Assembly (NCBI RefSeq): GCF_013391105.1
Contig: NZ_CP058335.1
Location: 1,054,001 to 1,118,000 of the forward strand
DNA: 64,000 bases
Direction: 5' to 3'
Source of the DNA: Natronomonas salina
GTDB lineage: Archaea; Halobacteriota; Halobacteria; Halobacteriales; Haloarculaceae
Made by a program: the position numbers and the translations under genes
In this document: positions 41,958 through 52,281 of the stretch, piece by piece
Numbering within the stretch: the first letter of the stretch is position 1
Layout: the number at the start of each line of letters is the position of its first letter
The notes under the pieces: generated by a model
The model's database searches: none
Told to the model about the DNA's origin: nothing
What the model saw: only the letters and a program-made list of their open reading frames with translations

Positions 41958-44900
41958 CGGCCGGCACCCCCTCGGCCGACAGGTCGATGCCAGTCACCGC
42001 CGAGACGTTGTTGTCCTGCATCGTCACGCCGATGGCGCGCTCGGAGCGCTCCAGCAGCGCCGAGCGGTGAGAGACGACGACGAACTGGGCGTCGCCGGCC
42101 AGCTCCTCGACCATCTCGCCGACCATCTCGGCGTTGGCGGCGTCGAGGAACGCGTCGACCTCGTCGAGCGCGTAGAACGGCGCCGGGTTGAACCGCTGGA
42201 TGGCGAAGACGAACGCCAGTGCGGTCAGCGACTTCTCGCCGCCGGACATCGCGTCGAGCCGCTGGACGGGCTTGTCGCCCGGCTGTGCCTTCATCGTCAG
42301 CCCGCCCTCGAAGGGGTCCTCGGGGTCGTCGAGGACCAGCTCGCCGGTGCCGCCGGAGAGCCGCGAGAAGATGTCCTGGAACTGCTCGTTGATGCCCTCG
42401 TAGGCCTCCATGAACGTCTCCTTCTTCCGGGCCTCGTACTGCTCGATGCGGTCGCGGATCTCGTCGGCCTCCTCGACAAGCGTGTCCCGCTTCTCCTCGA
42501 GGTCCGCGAGCTCGTCGGCCACCTCGTCGTACTCGTCGATGGCGAGCATGTTCACCGGCTCCAGGGCCGACATCTCGGCCTCGAGCCGCTGGATCTCGGA
42601 CTTGACGGTCTCGTGGTCGGGGATCTCCTCGGGGTCGTACTCCTCGACCTGCGAGGACAGCTCGTCGATCTCCCACTCCAGGCGGTTCTCGGCGTCCTCG
42701 AGGTCCTCAAGCTTCGACTGCACGCGGGAGACCTTCTCCTTCTGCTCGTCGCGGGTCTCCTTGGCGTCGGCGAGCTCGTCTTTCAGCTCCTCGCGGTCGC
42801 CCTTGAGGTCGGCCAGCTCGTCCTCGAGCTCCTCGACGGCGGCTTCCTTCTCCTCGAGTCTGTCCTCCTGCTCCTCGATCTCGTCCTCGAGGTCGGCGAC
42901 GGCCTCCTCGGCCTTGGCCTTCTTGTTCTGGGCGGCCTCGATGTCGTCGTGGAGCTCCTCGATGGCCTCCTCGGCGTACTGCTTCTCCAGCTGTAGCTCG
43001 TTGAGTGCGCCGTCGAGGTCGTCCATCCGCTCCTCGAGGTCCGCGATCTCCTCGCGGATCGCCTCGGCCTCGCTGGTCAGCTCCGGGATGGCGGAGTCCT
43101 GCAGCTCCTGTTCGAGGTCGTCGATCTCCTCCTGGACCGCGGCGATCTCGTCGTCCTTGGCCGCGATGTCGGCCTCGATGGCCTCCATCTCCTCGGCGAC
43201 CTCCTCGCGCTGGGCCTCGATCTCCTCGAGTTCGTCCTCGAGGCGCTCGATGCGGTCTTCGACCTCCTCGCGGTCCTTCTCGACGGAGGCGACGTCGGTC
43301 TCGATGTCGCGGACCTGCTCGGCGGCGTCGGACTGCCGGTCTCGGGCGTCGTCCAGGCGCTCCTCGACGTCCCGGACGTCCGACCGCAGGGACTGCTTCT
43401 CGTCCTCCAGCTCCGTGATCTGTTCGGCGACCCGCTCGAGCTGGCCCTTCCCGCTCTTCGTGAACGAGTAGCGGCTGCCGGACTGGGAGCCGCCGGTCAT
43501 CGCGCCGGACTTCTCGACGAGGTCGCCGTCCAGCGTGACCAGCCGGAAGTCGCCCATCAGGTCCCGGGCGGTCTCCATGTCCTCGACGACGAGGGTGTCG
43601 CCGACGACGTAGGAGAAGACGCTCTCGTACTGGGAGTCGAAGTCGATGAGGTTGTACGCGAAGTCGACGACGCCCGGCAGGTCCGGCGCCGACGGCAGCG
43701 ACCGGTTCTGCATCTTCGTCATCGGCAGGAACGTCGCCCGGCCGGCGTTCCGCGACTTCAGGTGCTCGATGCAGCGCTGGCCGACGCCGTCGTCGTCGAC
43801 GACGACGTTCGCCAGGCGACCGCCCGCCGCGGTCTCGCAGGCCGTGGCGTACTGGGAGTCCACGCCGCCGAGCTGTCCGACCGTCCCGTGGACGCCGTTC
43901 ATGTCCGCGTTCAGGATGGTCGTCACCGCCCGGCCGTAGGAGGTGTCGCCGCTCTCGCCGGCGCGGGCCTCGAGCTCGGCGTACTCCTGCTGCTTCGCCG
44001 AGAGCTCGTCGTCGACGTCGTCGAGGTCCTGCTGGAGTTCGCGTTTCTCCTCGCGGAGGTCCTCGACGACGCTCGTGATGCTGTCGCGGTTCTGCTCGGC
44101 CTTCCGCAGCTCCTTCTGGAGGTCCTCGAGTTCGGCGTCGAGCTCCGGCAGCTTCGACTCGGCCTCCTCGATCTCCTCCTGCTTCTCGCGCTCCTCGCGG
44201 GAGCGCCGCCGCGACTCGTCGAGCAGGCGGTCCTGCTCGCGCTGGAGCTCGTTCTTCTCGTCCTTCAGCTCCTGGATGGCCTCGCGGTTCTCCTCGAGGG
44301 CGTCCCGGACCTCCTCGTACTCCGTGTCGACGGCCTCGATCTCGGCTTCGACCTCCGCGAGTTCGTCCTCCTTCTCCTCGACGTCGGCCTTCAGCGAGGA
44401 CTTCTCGACCTTCTTGTTGCGGATGTCGGCCTCGAGCTCCTCGACGGTCTCCTGCTTGCGGTCGACCTGGACGAAGGCCTGCCGGCGCTTGTTCTCGGCC
44501 TCCTCGATGCGCTCCTCCTCGGACTCGATCCTGTCCTCGAGGCGGGCGATCTCGCCTTTGATCTCCTCGATCTCGCGCTTGATGGCGAGCTGTTCGTCCT
44601 CGCCCTTCCGCTCGATCTCGGCGTTGAGGTCCGCGAGGTCCTCCTCGAGGCGGGTGACCTTCCCCTGCCGCTCGTCGAGCTCGCGCTGGAGGTCCTGCAG
44701 CTTCTCGCGTTTGACCTCGAGCTTCTCGCGGGTCTCCTCGAGTTCCTCGCGCTTGTCCTCGAGTTCCGCGGCCTTCAGGTAGCCCTCGTACTCCTCCTTC
44801 TGCTCCTTGAGGTCCTTGTACTGGAGGGCGGTCTCCCGCTCGTCCTCGAGCTGTTCGAGGCGCTCTTCCTTCTCCTCGATGCGGAGCTCCGCCTCGTCGA

Positions 44901-45528
44901 CGCGCTCCTGGACGACCTCCAGCTCCTCGAAGGCGTCCTCCTTCTTGGCGTCGAACTGCGCGACGCCGGCGATCTCGTCGATGATCGCCCGGCGGGAGCC
45001 GGGCGTCATCGTGATGATCTCGGTGACGTCGCCCTGCATCACGACGTTGTACCCCTCGGGCGTGACGCCGGCCTGCGAGAGCAGATCTCGGATGTCCGAG
45101 AGGTTCACCGAGCGACCGTTGAGGTAGTAGTAGGAGTAGTAGGTGTCCTCGTCGGTCTGCTTGACCCGCCGACGGATGGAAATCTCGTCGACGTCGCCGA
45201 CCTTCTCGGAGCCGGCGGCGGAGACGACCTGCTCGCGGGCGAGCGTGCCGTCGGCGTTGTCGAGGATGACCTCGACGGACGCCTCGCGCTCGCCGGCGAA
45301 GTCGTCGGCCTCGTCGTCGTCGCTCGGGTTGTAGATGAGGTCCGTCAGCTTGTCCGCGCGGATGCCCGACGTGCGGGCCAATCCGAGCGCGAACAGGATG
45401 GAGTCGATGATGTTCGATTTGCCCGATCCGTTCGGTCCGCTGATCGTGGTGAAATCCTCGTAGAAGGGGATTCGCGTCTTGCGGCCGAAGCTCTTGAAGT
45501 TGTCCAGGACGAGCTCTTTGATGTGCAT
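41950..45528 (-). CDS. smc: Chromosome segregation protein SMC
   Basis: A 1192-residue SMC ATPase. Walker A GPNGSGKSNIIDS is near residue 32. Two long coiled coils flank the hinge (about 520-670, with GTVGQLGGVDSQYATACETA). The C-terminal head carries MSGGEKSLTALAF and Walker B FYALDEVDAFLDAAN. It organises and compacts the chromosome with ScpA. No ScpB-like gene is seen here. The gene follows a small coiled-coil protein gene with a 26-base gap, and its stop overlaps the scpA start. Confidence 0.97.
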   Translation of the reverse strand: MHIKELVLDNFKSFGRKTRIPFYEDFTTISGPNGSGKSNIIDSILFALGLARTSGIRADKLTDLIYNPSDDDEADDFAGEREASVEVILDNADGTLAREQVVSAAGSEKVGDVDEISIRRRVKQTDEDTYYSYYYLNGRSVNLSDIRDLLSQAGVTPEGYNVVMQGDVTEIITMTPGSRRAIIDEIAGVAQFDAKKEDAFEELEVVQERVDEAELRIEEKEERLEQLEDERETALQYKDLKEQKEEYEGYLKAAELEDKREELEETREKLEVKREKLQDLQRELDERQGKVTRLEEDLADLNAEIERKGEDEQLAIKREIEEIKGEIARLEDRIESEEERIEEAENKRRQAFVQVDRKQETVEELEADIRNKKVEKSSLKADVEEKEDELAEVEAEIEAVDTEYEEVRDALEENREAIQELKDEKNELQREQDRLLDESRRRSREEREKQEEIEEAESKLPELDAELEDLQKELRKAEQNRDSITSVVEDLREEKRELQQDLDDVDDELSAKQQEYAELEARAGESGDTSYGRAVTTILNADMNGVHGTVGQLGGVDSQYATACETAAGGRLANVVVDDDGVGQRCIEHLKSRNAGRATFLPMTKMQNRSLPSAPDLPGVVDFAYNLIDFDSQYESVFSYVVGDTLVVEDMETARDLMGDFRLVTLDGDLVEKSGAMTGGSQSGSRYSFTKSGKGQLERVAEQITELEDEKQSLRSDVRDVEERLDDARDRQSDAAEQVRDIETDVASVEKDREEVEDRIERLEDELEEIEAQREEVAEEMEAIEADIAAKDDEIAAVQEEIDDLEQELQDSAIPELTSEAEAIREEIADLEERMDDLDGALNELQLEKQYAEEAIEELHDDIEAAQNKKAKAEEAVADLEDEIEEQEDRLEEKEAAVEELEDELADLKGDREELKDELADAKETRDEQKEKVSRVQSKLEDLEDAENRLEWEIDELSSQVEEYDPEEIPDHETVKSEIQRLEAEMSALEPVNMLAIDEYDEVADELADLEEKRDTLVEEADEIRDRIEQYEARKKETFMEAYEGINEQFQDIFSRLSGGTGELVLDDPEDPFEGGLTMKAQPGDKPVQRLDAMSGGEKSLTALAFVFAIQRFNPAPFYALDEVDAFLDAANAEMVGEMVEELAGDAQFVVVSHRSALLERSERAIGVTMQDNNVSAVTGIDLSAEGVPADD

Positions 45529-45554
45529 GGGGTTGCTCGTGGTGGGACCCCGAC

Positions 45555-45866
45555 TCAGGCGACGATGATGTCGTCGCCGGACCCGGTGTCCGCGTTATCC
45601 TCCCCCTCGTTCTCGTCGGAGTTAACGTCGTCGGCCGACTCGGTCCCTGCGTCGTCTGCGGGTTCTTCGTCGGACGCTACCTCGTCGCGCTGCCGGTCGC
45701 GGGCGGGGGTCGACCGCCGCTCGATGACGTCCGCCTGGACGCCGGTCTCGTCCTCGATCGCCTGCAACCGCTCTTTCGTCTCCACGAGTTCGTCGGTCAG
45801 TCCGTCGATCGTCGCTTCGAGTTCGCGCACCTTGGCCTCAAGTTCCTCCACTCGGTTCCCAGCCAT
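45555..45866 (-). CDS. Coiled-coil protein at the head of the smc-scpA operon (DUF7518-like)
   Basis: A 103-residue protein whose first half is a parallel coiled coil ([19 protein letters not shown] and continuing heptads) and whose second half is acidic and disordered, ending DDIIVA. I recall the family as DUF7518, present upstream of haloarchaeal smc genes (not checked). It is a candidate small partner of SMC. A TATA box at 45891-45896 lies about 27 bases upstream, so this gene probably provides the operon promoter. Confidence 0.75.
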   Translation of the reverse strand: MAGNRVEELEAKVRELEATIDGLTDELVETKERLQAIEDETGVQADVIERRSTPARDRQRDEVASDEEPADDAGTESADDVNSDENEGEDNADTGSGDDIIVA

Positions 45867-46171
45867 GTGGAGTAAGCGCGTCCCCGCACGTATAAAGGTG
45901 CGTCAGACATTCACTCGTGTTCTGATACGTTCACTACTTGGTCTTCCGACCGACGAGTCGCTCGGCCGGGCCGCCAGACGGGCGCTACCCGTCAGTATCT
46001 GGAACCGGTCGAAGCAGCCCGTCGTCGCGGACCGGGTTCCTCTCAGGAGGCGGTCGTGTCCAGCGCCTGTCACCCGGCGGCGTCGCTCCCGGCGCTGCCG
46101 CCGTCGCCTCGGCGGCCGTCCGGCCCGACCCGTTCGTTAGGCTAAAGCGTCCGGGCGAAAATCACACACCA
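45867..46171. other. 305-base divergent intergenic region
   Basis: This region lies between the coiled-coil gene (leftward) and gatB (rightward). It holds the leftward TATA box at 45891-45896 and a TATA-like ggctaaag before gatB (about 46139-46146). The rest (46000-46130) is plain GC-rich sequence with no open frame of coding character and no strong inverted repeat. Confidence 0.6.
45891..45896 (-). promoter_or_regulatory. TATA box of the smc operon
   Basis: The sequence tataaa on the plus strand (tttata on the coding strand) is centred about 27 bases before the ATG at 45866, the expected spacing for a leaderless operon start. Confidence 0.55.
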
Positions 46172-47659
46172 ATGACCGCACAGACCGCCGAGCAGCGAGA
46201 CCTCGCGGCCGTCATCGGGCTGGAGGTCCACGTCCAGCTCGAGACGGCGACGAAGATCTTCTGCGGCTGTTCGACGGACGCCGAGGAGGACGAGGCCCCG
46301 AACACCCGGACCTGCCCGGTCTGTCTTGGCCTGCCGGGCGCCCTCCCCGTCCTCAACGAGGGCGCCGTCGAGGCCGCCGTGAAGGTCGGCAAGGCGCTGG
46401 ACTCCGACATCCCCGAGGAGACCCGCTTCCACCGGAAGAACTACTACTACCCCGACCTCCCGAAGAACTTCCAGATCACCCAGTACGACGCGCCCATCTG
46501 CGACGGCGGCGAACTCGAGTTCTCCGTCGGCGGCGAGCGCCGGACCGTCCGCATCGAGCGGGCCCACCTCGAGGAGGACCCCGGCAGCCTCCAGCACGCC
46601 GGCGGCTCCATCGACACCGCCGAGTACACGATGGTCAACTACAACCGGGCCGGCACGCCGCTGCTGGAGATCGTCACCGCGCCGGACTTCCGCGGCGCCG
46701 ACGAGGCCCGCGCCTTCCTCGCGAAGCTCGAGGAGGTCCTCGAGTACCTCGGCGTCTTCGACGCCACCCGCGACGGCAGCCTCCGGGTCGACGCCAACCT
46801 CTCCATCGTCGACGCCGACGAGATCGACGACGCGGGCGCCGTCAGCGAGGCGACCCTCGAGGGTGCCAACCGCACCGAGGTCAAGAACATCTCCAGCCAC
46901 AAGGGCGCCGAGAAGGCGCTGGCCTACGAGGAGACCCGCCAGAAGAACGCCATCCAGCGCGGCCGCGAGGTCGAACAGGAGACCCGCCACTGGGACGAGT
47001 CCCGCGGCATCACCGTCTCGATGCGCTCGAAGGAGGAGGAGAAGGACTACCGCTACTTCCGGGAGGCCGACCTGCCGCCGCTCCGGGTCAGCGACTGGAA
47101 GGCGGAGATCGACATCCCCGAACTGCCGGACGCCCGCCGCGAGCGCTTCCGCGAGGAGTACGGCCTCGACGCCGAGTCGGCCTCGAAGCTCACCTCGACG
47201 AAGCAGGTCGCGGACTTCTACGAGCGGATCGCCGAGGCGTTCGACCCCGACCTCGCGGCGACGTGGGTCGCCGACAACCTCCTCGGCGAACTGAACTACC
47301 GCGACATGGCGATCACGGACGTCGACGACCGCCTCGACGAGTTCGCCCGCCTCGTCGAACTCGTCGACGAGGACGAGATCACCGTCAAGAACGCCGAGGA
47401 AACGGTCCTCCGGCGGATGCTCGACGACGGCCTCGACCCCGAGACCGTCGTCGAGGAGGAGGACCTCGGCAAGACCGGCGAGGACGTCGTCGCCGACGCC
47501 GTCACCGAGGCGATCGAGGAGAACCCCGACGCCGTCGAGGACTACCACGAAGGCGAGGACGGCGCGCTGAACTTCCTCGTCGGACAGGTGATGCAGAAGA
47601 CCCAGGGCAGCGCCGACCCCGGGACGGTCAACGAACTCCTGCGCGAAGAGCTGGAGTAG
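46172..47659 (+). CDS. gatB: Aspartyl/glutamyl-tRNA amidotransferase subunit B
   Basis: A 495-residue GatB, which transamidates Asp-tRNA-Asn or Glu-tRNA-Gln together with GatA and GatC (no gatA or gatC in this window). The N-terminal GLEVHVQLET, zinc-binding CGCSTDAEEDEAPNTRTCPVC and YNRAGTPLLEIVT motifs are family hallmarks; the C-terminal YqeY-like helical tail spans about 350-495. The ATG at 46172 gives MTAQTAEQRDLAAVIGLE. Upstream frame to 45938 is shadow. It is convergent with a membrane protein gene. Confidence 0.96.
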   Translation: MTAQTAEQRDLAAVIGLEVHVQLETATKIFCGCSTDAEEDEAPNTRTCPVCLGLPGALPVLNEGAVEAAVKVGKALDSDIPEETRFHRKNYYYPDLPKNFQITQYDAPICDGGELEFSVGGERRTVRIERAHLEEDPGSLQHAGGSIDTAEYTMVNYNRAGTPLLEIVTAPDFRGADEARAFLAKLEEVLEYLGVFDATRDGSLRVDANLSIVDADEIDDAGAVSEATLEGANRTEVKNISSHKGAEKALAYEETRQKNAIQRGREVEQETRHWDESRGITVSMRSKEEEKDYRYFREADLPPLRVSDWKAEIDIPELPDARRERFREEYGLDAESASKLTSTKQVADFYERIAEAFDPDLAATWVADNLLGELNYRDMAITDVDDRLDEFARLVELVDEDEITVKNAEETVLRRMLDDGLDPETVVEEEDLGKTGEDVVADAVTEAIEENPDAVEDYHEGEDGALNFLVGQVMQKTQGSADPGTVNELLREELE

Positions 47660-47683
47660 TCGGGCCCCTCGGTTCGACGGCGC

Positions 47684-48268
47684 TCAGTTCTCCTCCGTCT
47701 CGCCGCCCATCGCCACCACCGGGTTCTCCGGGTCCTCGACGCGGGGGTCCAGGAGGTACAGCGCGAGGAGCACCGCGGCGGCGACCGTCTCGAGGGTCTT
47801 CGAGATCACGGCGAGGGTGACCTGCCCGGGCTGGTCGGCGCCGGTGAAGATTCCGACCATCGGTTCGACGTAGTGGGTCGCCAGAATCTCGACGAGCCCG
47901 GCGTGGCTGTGGTCCTCGGCCGCCTGCTCGCCGCCGCCGAACAGCCCGTGGTCGAGGAAGGAGTGCCAGGCCAGCCAGCTCAGCAGGTAGACGGCCATCA
48001 TCGCGATCCCGAGCGCGTAGGCCTTCCGGTAGTCGAGGTAGCCGAGGCCGACCGCGAGGACGCCCGCCAGGATAGCCAGCGCGGAGACGGTGAACAGCAG
48101 CGGTTCGGGCTGGCTCAGCAACTGGTCGCCCGTGAGGTAGGTGACCAGCAGCCCCGCGTTGGCGAAGCGGGCCAGCTCCGCGGCGCCGGCCACGAGGTGG
48201 ATGACGGCGACGGCGCCGACCACCTGCAGGGCGACGAACCGGAGCTTCCGGGCGGCGGCCTCGTCCAT
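47684..48268 (-). CDS. Haloarchaeal membrane protein of unknown function
   Basis: A 194-residue integral membrane protein with about five transmembrane segments (near 10-35, 55-75, 80-105, 125-145 and 160-180). A short charged/His-rich extramembrane stretch, GGGEQAAEDHSHAGLVEIL, lies between segments, and the C-terminus is acidic. I do not recognise a named family. The start at 48268 (MDEAAARKLRFVALQVVGA) is favoured by codon use. It is divergent from topA across a 220-base gap. Confidence 0.75.
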   Translation of the reverse strand: MDEAAARKLRFVALQVVGAVAVIHLVAGAAELARFANAGLLVTYLTGDQLLSQPEPLLFTVSALAILAGVLAVGLGYLDYRKAYALGIAMMAVYLLSWLAWHSFLDHGLFGGGEQAAEDHSHAGLVEILATHYVEPMVGIFTGADQPGQVTLAVISKTLETVAAAVLLALYLLDPRVEDPENPVVAMGGETEEN

Positions 48269-48488
48269 ACCGGACGTCGTCGCCGACGTGCCAAGAGCGT
48301 GCCGGAACCCCGCCGGCGACCCGGAGCGCAGCCGGGAGCCGTCCGCAGGCCGGGGGATAGCTCACCGTGCGTCCGCGCACGCGAGCGCCCGTCGCACGCC
48401 CTCACACGCACGCAGGCGTGCTGTACCGCGGTCTGAAGACTCTTGCGACGAAAGGTTGAAACCCGGAGTCGGCGTACTCGACGGCAAC

Positions 48489-50993
48489 GTGGAACTCATC
48501 GTCACCGAGAAGGACAACGCCGCCCGCCGGATCGCGGAGATCCTCTCCGACGGCGGCGCGTCGGCCGAACGGCGCAACGGCGTCAACGTGTACCGCTGGG
48601 GCGACAAGCGCTGCGTCGGCCTCTCCGGCCACGTCGTCGGCGTGGACTTCCCGCCCGAGTACTCCGACTGGCGGGACGTCCAGCCCGTCGAGCTGGTCGA
48701 CGCCCAGGTCGTGAAGACGCCGACCCAGGAGAACATCGTCCGGACCCTCCAGCAGCTCGCGGCGGACGCCGACGAGGCCGTCATCGCGACCGACTACGAC
48801 CGCGAGGGCGAGCTCATCGGCAAGGAGGCCTACGAACTCATCGACGAGGTCGCGGACGTCCCGATCAAGCGCGTCCGCTTCTCCTCCATCACGGAGAACG
48901 AGGTGAAGAACGCGTTCGCGAACCCCGACGACCTCGACTTCGACCTGGCGGCGGCCGGCGAGGCCCGCCAGATCATCGACCTGCTGTGGGGCGCGGCGCT
49001 GACGCGCTTCCTGTCGCTGTCGGCCAAGCAGCTCGGCGACGACTTCATCTCCGTCGGCCGGGTGCAGTCGCCGACGCTGAAGCTCATCGTCGACCGCGAA
49101 CGGGAGATCCAGGCGTTCGACCCCGACGACTACTGGGAGCTGTTCGCCGATCTGCAGAAGGACGACGAGGAGTTCGAGTCCCAGTACTTCTACCGCGAGG
49201 ACGGCACGGAGAACGAGCGCCTCTGGGACGAGGAGCGCGCCTCGGAGACCTTCGAGCAACTGCAGGGCGCCCGCGAAGCCATCGTCGAGTCGGTCAACCG
49301 CCGGCGCCGCACCGACGACCCGCCGGAGCCGTTCAACACCACCCAGTACATCCGCGCGGCCGGGTCGCTCGGGCTGTCGGCCCAGAAGGCCATGAGCGTC
49401 GCCGAGGAGCTGTACACCGCCGGCTACATCACCTACCCGCGGACCGACAACACGGTCTACCCCGACGACCTCGACCCCGAGGAGCTGCTCGAGGACTTCG
49501 TCGGCCACCACCCCTTCGGCGACGACGCCGAGGCGCTGCTCGAGGCCGACGAGGTCGACCCGACCTCGGGCGACGAGGAGACGACCGACCACCCGCCGAT
49601 CCACCCGACCGGCGAGATCCCCGGCAAGCAGGACCTCTCCGACGACGAGTGGAAGGTCTACGAACTCGTCGTCCGGCGGTTCTTCGCGACGGTCGCCGAC
49701 GCGGCCGAGTGGGAGCACCTGAAGGTCGTCGCCGACGCCAACGGCTGCCTGCTGAAGTCCAACGGCAAGCGGCTCGTCGAGGCCGGCTACCACGACGTCT
49801 ACCCGTACTTCTCGACCTCCGAGAACTACGTCCCCGCCGTCGAGGAGGGCGAGGTGCTCGACGTCACCGAGGCCCGCATCGAGGAGAAGCAGACCCAACC
49901 GCCCCGCCGGCGCGGCCAGTCGCGGCTCATCGAGACGATGGAGGATCTCGGCCTCGGGACGAAGGCGACCCGGCACAACACCCTCCAGAAGCTCTACGAC
50001 CGCGGCTACATCGAGAGCGACCCGCCGCGGCCGACGAAGCTGGCGATGGCGGTCGTCGAGGCCGCCGAGGAGTTCGCCGACCGCATCGTCGACGAAGACA
50101 TGACCGCCCAGCTCGAGGCCGACATGCGCGCCATCGCCGAGGGCGAGAAGGGCCTCGAGGACGTCACCGAGGAGTCCCGCGAGATGCTCTCGGTCATCTT
50201 CGACGAGCTCCACGACTCCCGCGAGGAGATCGGCGAGCACCTCCGCGAGTCGATGAAGGCCGACAAGACCCTCGGTCCCTGCCCCGAGTGCGGCGAGGAC
50301 CTCCTCGTCCGGCGCTCGCGCCGCGGGTCGTACTTCGTCGGCTGCGACGGCTTCCCCGAGTGCGAGAACACCCTCCCGCTGCCGAGCCAGGGCGAGCCGA
50401 CCGTCCTCGACGAGCGCTGCGAGGAGCACGACCTCCGGCACGTCAAGATGCTCGCCGGCCGGAGCACCTACGTCCACGGCTGCCCGCGCTGCAAGGCCGA
50501 GGAGGCCGACGAGGCCGACGACGAGGTCATCGGCGCCTGCCCCGAGTGTGGTGACGAACACGACGGCGAACTCGCCATCAAGCAGCTCCGCTCGGGCTCC
50601 CGGCTCGTCGGCTGCACCCGCTACCCCGACTGCGAGTACTCGCTGCCGCTGCCCCGCCGCGGCGACATCGTGGTGACAGAGGAGACCTGCGACGAGCACG
50701 GCCTCCCGCACCTCCACGTCCGCGACGGCGAGGACGACGACGACCCCTGGGAGCTGGGCTGTCCCATCTGCAACTACGCGGAGTACCAGGAGCGACAGGC
50801 CGCCTCGGAGATCGAGGACCTCGACGGCGTCGGCGCCAAGACCGCCGAGAAGCTCGCCGCCGCCGGCATCGAGTCCCTCGAGGACCTCCAGGGCGCCGAC
50901 GCCGCCTCGGTCGCCAGCGAGGTCCAGGGCGTCTCCGAGGACCGCATCCGCGAGTGGCAGACCCAGGCCAGCGCGGGCGCGGCCGCGGACTGA
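48489..50993 (+). CDS. topA: DNA topoisomerase I (type IA)
   Basis: An 834-residue type IA topoisomerase relaxing negative supercoils. The TOPRIM domain starts VELIVTEKDNAARRIAEILS with acidic residues at DYDREGELIG; the active-site Tyr is in YITYPRTDN (about residue 316). The C-terminal third has Cys-rich zinc-ribbon-like repeats (CPECGEDLLVRRSRRGSYF, GCPRCKAEE, CPECGDEHDGEL, CPIC) and a final helix-hairpin-helix (VGAKTAEKLAAAGIESLED). The start is the GTG at 48489, inferred from the family start; the frame is open upstream to 48141 but is shadow there. Confidence 0.96.
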   Translation: MELIVTEKDNAARRIAEILSDGGASAERRNGVNVYRWGDKRCVGLSGHVVGVDFPPEYSDWRDVQPVELVDAQVVKTPTQENIVRTLQQLAADADEAVIATDYDREGELIGKEAYELIDEVADVPIKRVRFSSITENEVKNAFANPDDLDFDLAAAGEARQIIDLLWGAALTRFLSLSAKQLGDDFISVGRVQSPTLKLIVDREREIQAFDPDDYWELFADLQKDDEEFESQYFYREDGTENERLWDEERASETFEQLQGAREAIVESVNRRRRTDDPPEPFNTTQYIRAAGSLGLSAQKAMSVAEELYTAGYITYPRTDNTVYPDDLDPEELLEDFVGHHPFGDDAEALLEADEVDPTSGDEETTDHPPIHPTGEIPGKQDLSDDEWKVYELVVRRFFATVADAAEWEHLKVVADANGCLLKSNGKRLVEAGYHDVYPYFSTSENYVPAVEEGEVLDVTEARIEEKQTQPPRRRGQSRLIETMEDLGLGTKATRHNTLQKLYDRGYIESDPPRPTKLAMAVVEAAEEFADRIVDEDMTAQLEADMRAIAEGEKGLEDVTEESREMLSVIFDELHDSREEIGEHLRESMKADKTLGPCPECGEDLLVRRSRRGSYFVGCDGFPECENTLPLPSQGEPTVLDERCEEHDLRHVKMLAGRSTYVHGCPRCKAEEADEADDEVIGACPECGDEHDGELAIKQLRSGSRLVGCTRYPDCEYSLPLPRRGDIVVTEETCDEHGLPHLHVRDGEDDDDPWELGCPICNYAEYQERQAASEIEDLDGVGAKTAEKLAAAGIESLEDLQGADAASVASEVQGVSEDRIREWQTQASAGAAAD

Positions 50994-51098
50994 TATCCGG
51001 TTTTCCCCTTTCTAGAGCGTTTCAGCACCGGAATCTAGCCTGTTATTACCAGTTGTTTAAGTATCTGTGACCCATTGACGTGAGAAGAGGTAACGAGG

Positions 51099-52268
51099 AT
51101 GGGAACCTGGAACAGAGACGAGTCTGGCCAAATCATCATTATCGCCGCTCTGTTGCTCGCCGTCATTTTCGTCGGACTGGCGCTCGTGCTCAACAGTGCC
51201 ATCTACACCGAGAACATGGCCACGCGGGGCGACACGAGTACGGCCGAGGCGATGTCAGTCGATACAGTGACCGAAGATCGGCTGCAAGGGTCGATCGATA
51301 ATGCGAATTACGCTATCGATGAGGACAGCAGTTACTCTGTCCGCCGTTCTCGTATCCGTCAAAACGTGAGCACGTGGAATACTCTCATGGGAGGAAGGGA
51401 AGCCCGTAACGGGAGGAGTTACATTACCGAGTTGAATAGCATTACGAACGGCACACGAGTGGTACAACGTGATACGGTCGATTTCATGCCAGCTGACGAC
51501 GATCTCGATCAGTCGGTGCTTGATCTGACAATTGATCCACTGGGCATCGAGGGACGTACAACCTGGCTGGTAGTGACTGACTCGGAAGTCCGTGATTTCG
51601 AGATGACGGTTGAGAAGGACTCCTTGAAGCAAACTCGCCAGGGTCTCATCGCTGACCTCGTCGACCTGACCGATACCGCATTGACGGGTAGCGACGAATT
51701 CTGGGTGCAAACTGAAGGCGGAGACGAGATGTGGAGGATATATCTCGTCAACGACACCGTCAACAACTCCGTCGCTGCCGTCACCACCGAACTGGAACGA
51801 GATGGGGACATAGTTCAGAATGAGACGATTCGGTCGGTTTGTAGCGTGAAGGGAGATGCTGCAACAATCCGATTCACATCTGGAGAGCTAGTAAGTGAAG
51901 ACGATCGAACTGATTGTCCTGCACTACAAGACGCATTCGCGCCTGATGAGTACAACCTCTATTACGTCGGAGCAGACGAAGTTGCTGGCTCTTACCAGTT
52001 CATCGTCGACAAAGAGGAAGTCGCATTCAGGGATAGCGTAAGTGAAGAATACGAAGACGACGGTATCATCGGGAGTGCGATGGGGACACTCGAATGTATC
52101 CTGACACTCGGTATGTCTTGTAATCACGACGTATTCAAGGACTCACCCAACAGTAATGAGAAACCATATACGAATACCGCTATCTACGACGTTTCTGTCG
52201 AATCCACCTACCAAGACGACCGCATCACCTACACCCGGAACGTGACCTTCCCGCCCGCGGCCCGGTGA
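51099..52268 (+). CDS. Pilin-like secreted protein, low GC (DUF7261-like)
   Basis: A 389-residue protein starting [15 protein letters not shown] and then a hydrophobic stretch ([17 protein letters not shown]), the layout of archaeal type IV pilin-like signal sequences: a short charged head, Gly-Gln and a hydrophobic segment. The rest is predicted extracellular, with several Cys and N-glycosylation-like Asn-X-Ser/Thr sites. I recall similar N-termini from haloarchaeal DUF7261 (not checked). Codon use is visibly more AT-rich than both neighbours. A TATA-like gtttaagta at 51054-51062 and a gagg about 10 bases before the ATG precede it. Confidence 0.75.
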   Translation: MGTWNRDESGQIIIIAALLLAVIFVGLALVLNSAIYTENMATRGDTSTAEAMSVDTVTEDRLQGSIDNANYAIDEDSSYSVRRSRIRQNVSTWNTLMGGREARNGRSYITELNSITNGTRVVQRDTVDFMPADDDLDQSVLDLTIDPLGIEGRTTWLVVTDSEVRDFEMTVEKDSLKQTRQGLIADLVDLTDTALTGSDEFWVQTEGGDEMWRIYLVNDTVNNSVAAVTTELERDGDIVQNETIRSVCSVKGDAATIRFTSGELVSEDDRTDCPALQDAFAPDEYNLYYVGADEVAGSYQFIVDKEEVAFRDSVSEEYEDDGIIGSAMGTLECILTLGMSCNHDVFKDSPNSNEKPYTNTAIYDVSVESTYQDDRITYTRNVTFPPAAR

Positions 52269-52281
52269 GGCAATACGACAA

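Noticed and set aside
42410-46140. Long plus-strand open frames opposite smc (353 and 792 residues, very Ser-, Leu-, Val- or Asp-rich)
   Set aside because: They are complements of the smc coiled coil. Glu/Lys/Leu codons on one strand read as Ser/Leu/Phe on the other, giving long false frames.
48402-50717. A 771-residue open frame antisense to topA
   Set aside because: It is a shadow of the topA gene in a very GC-rich sequence, without recognisable domains.
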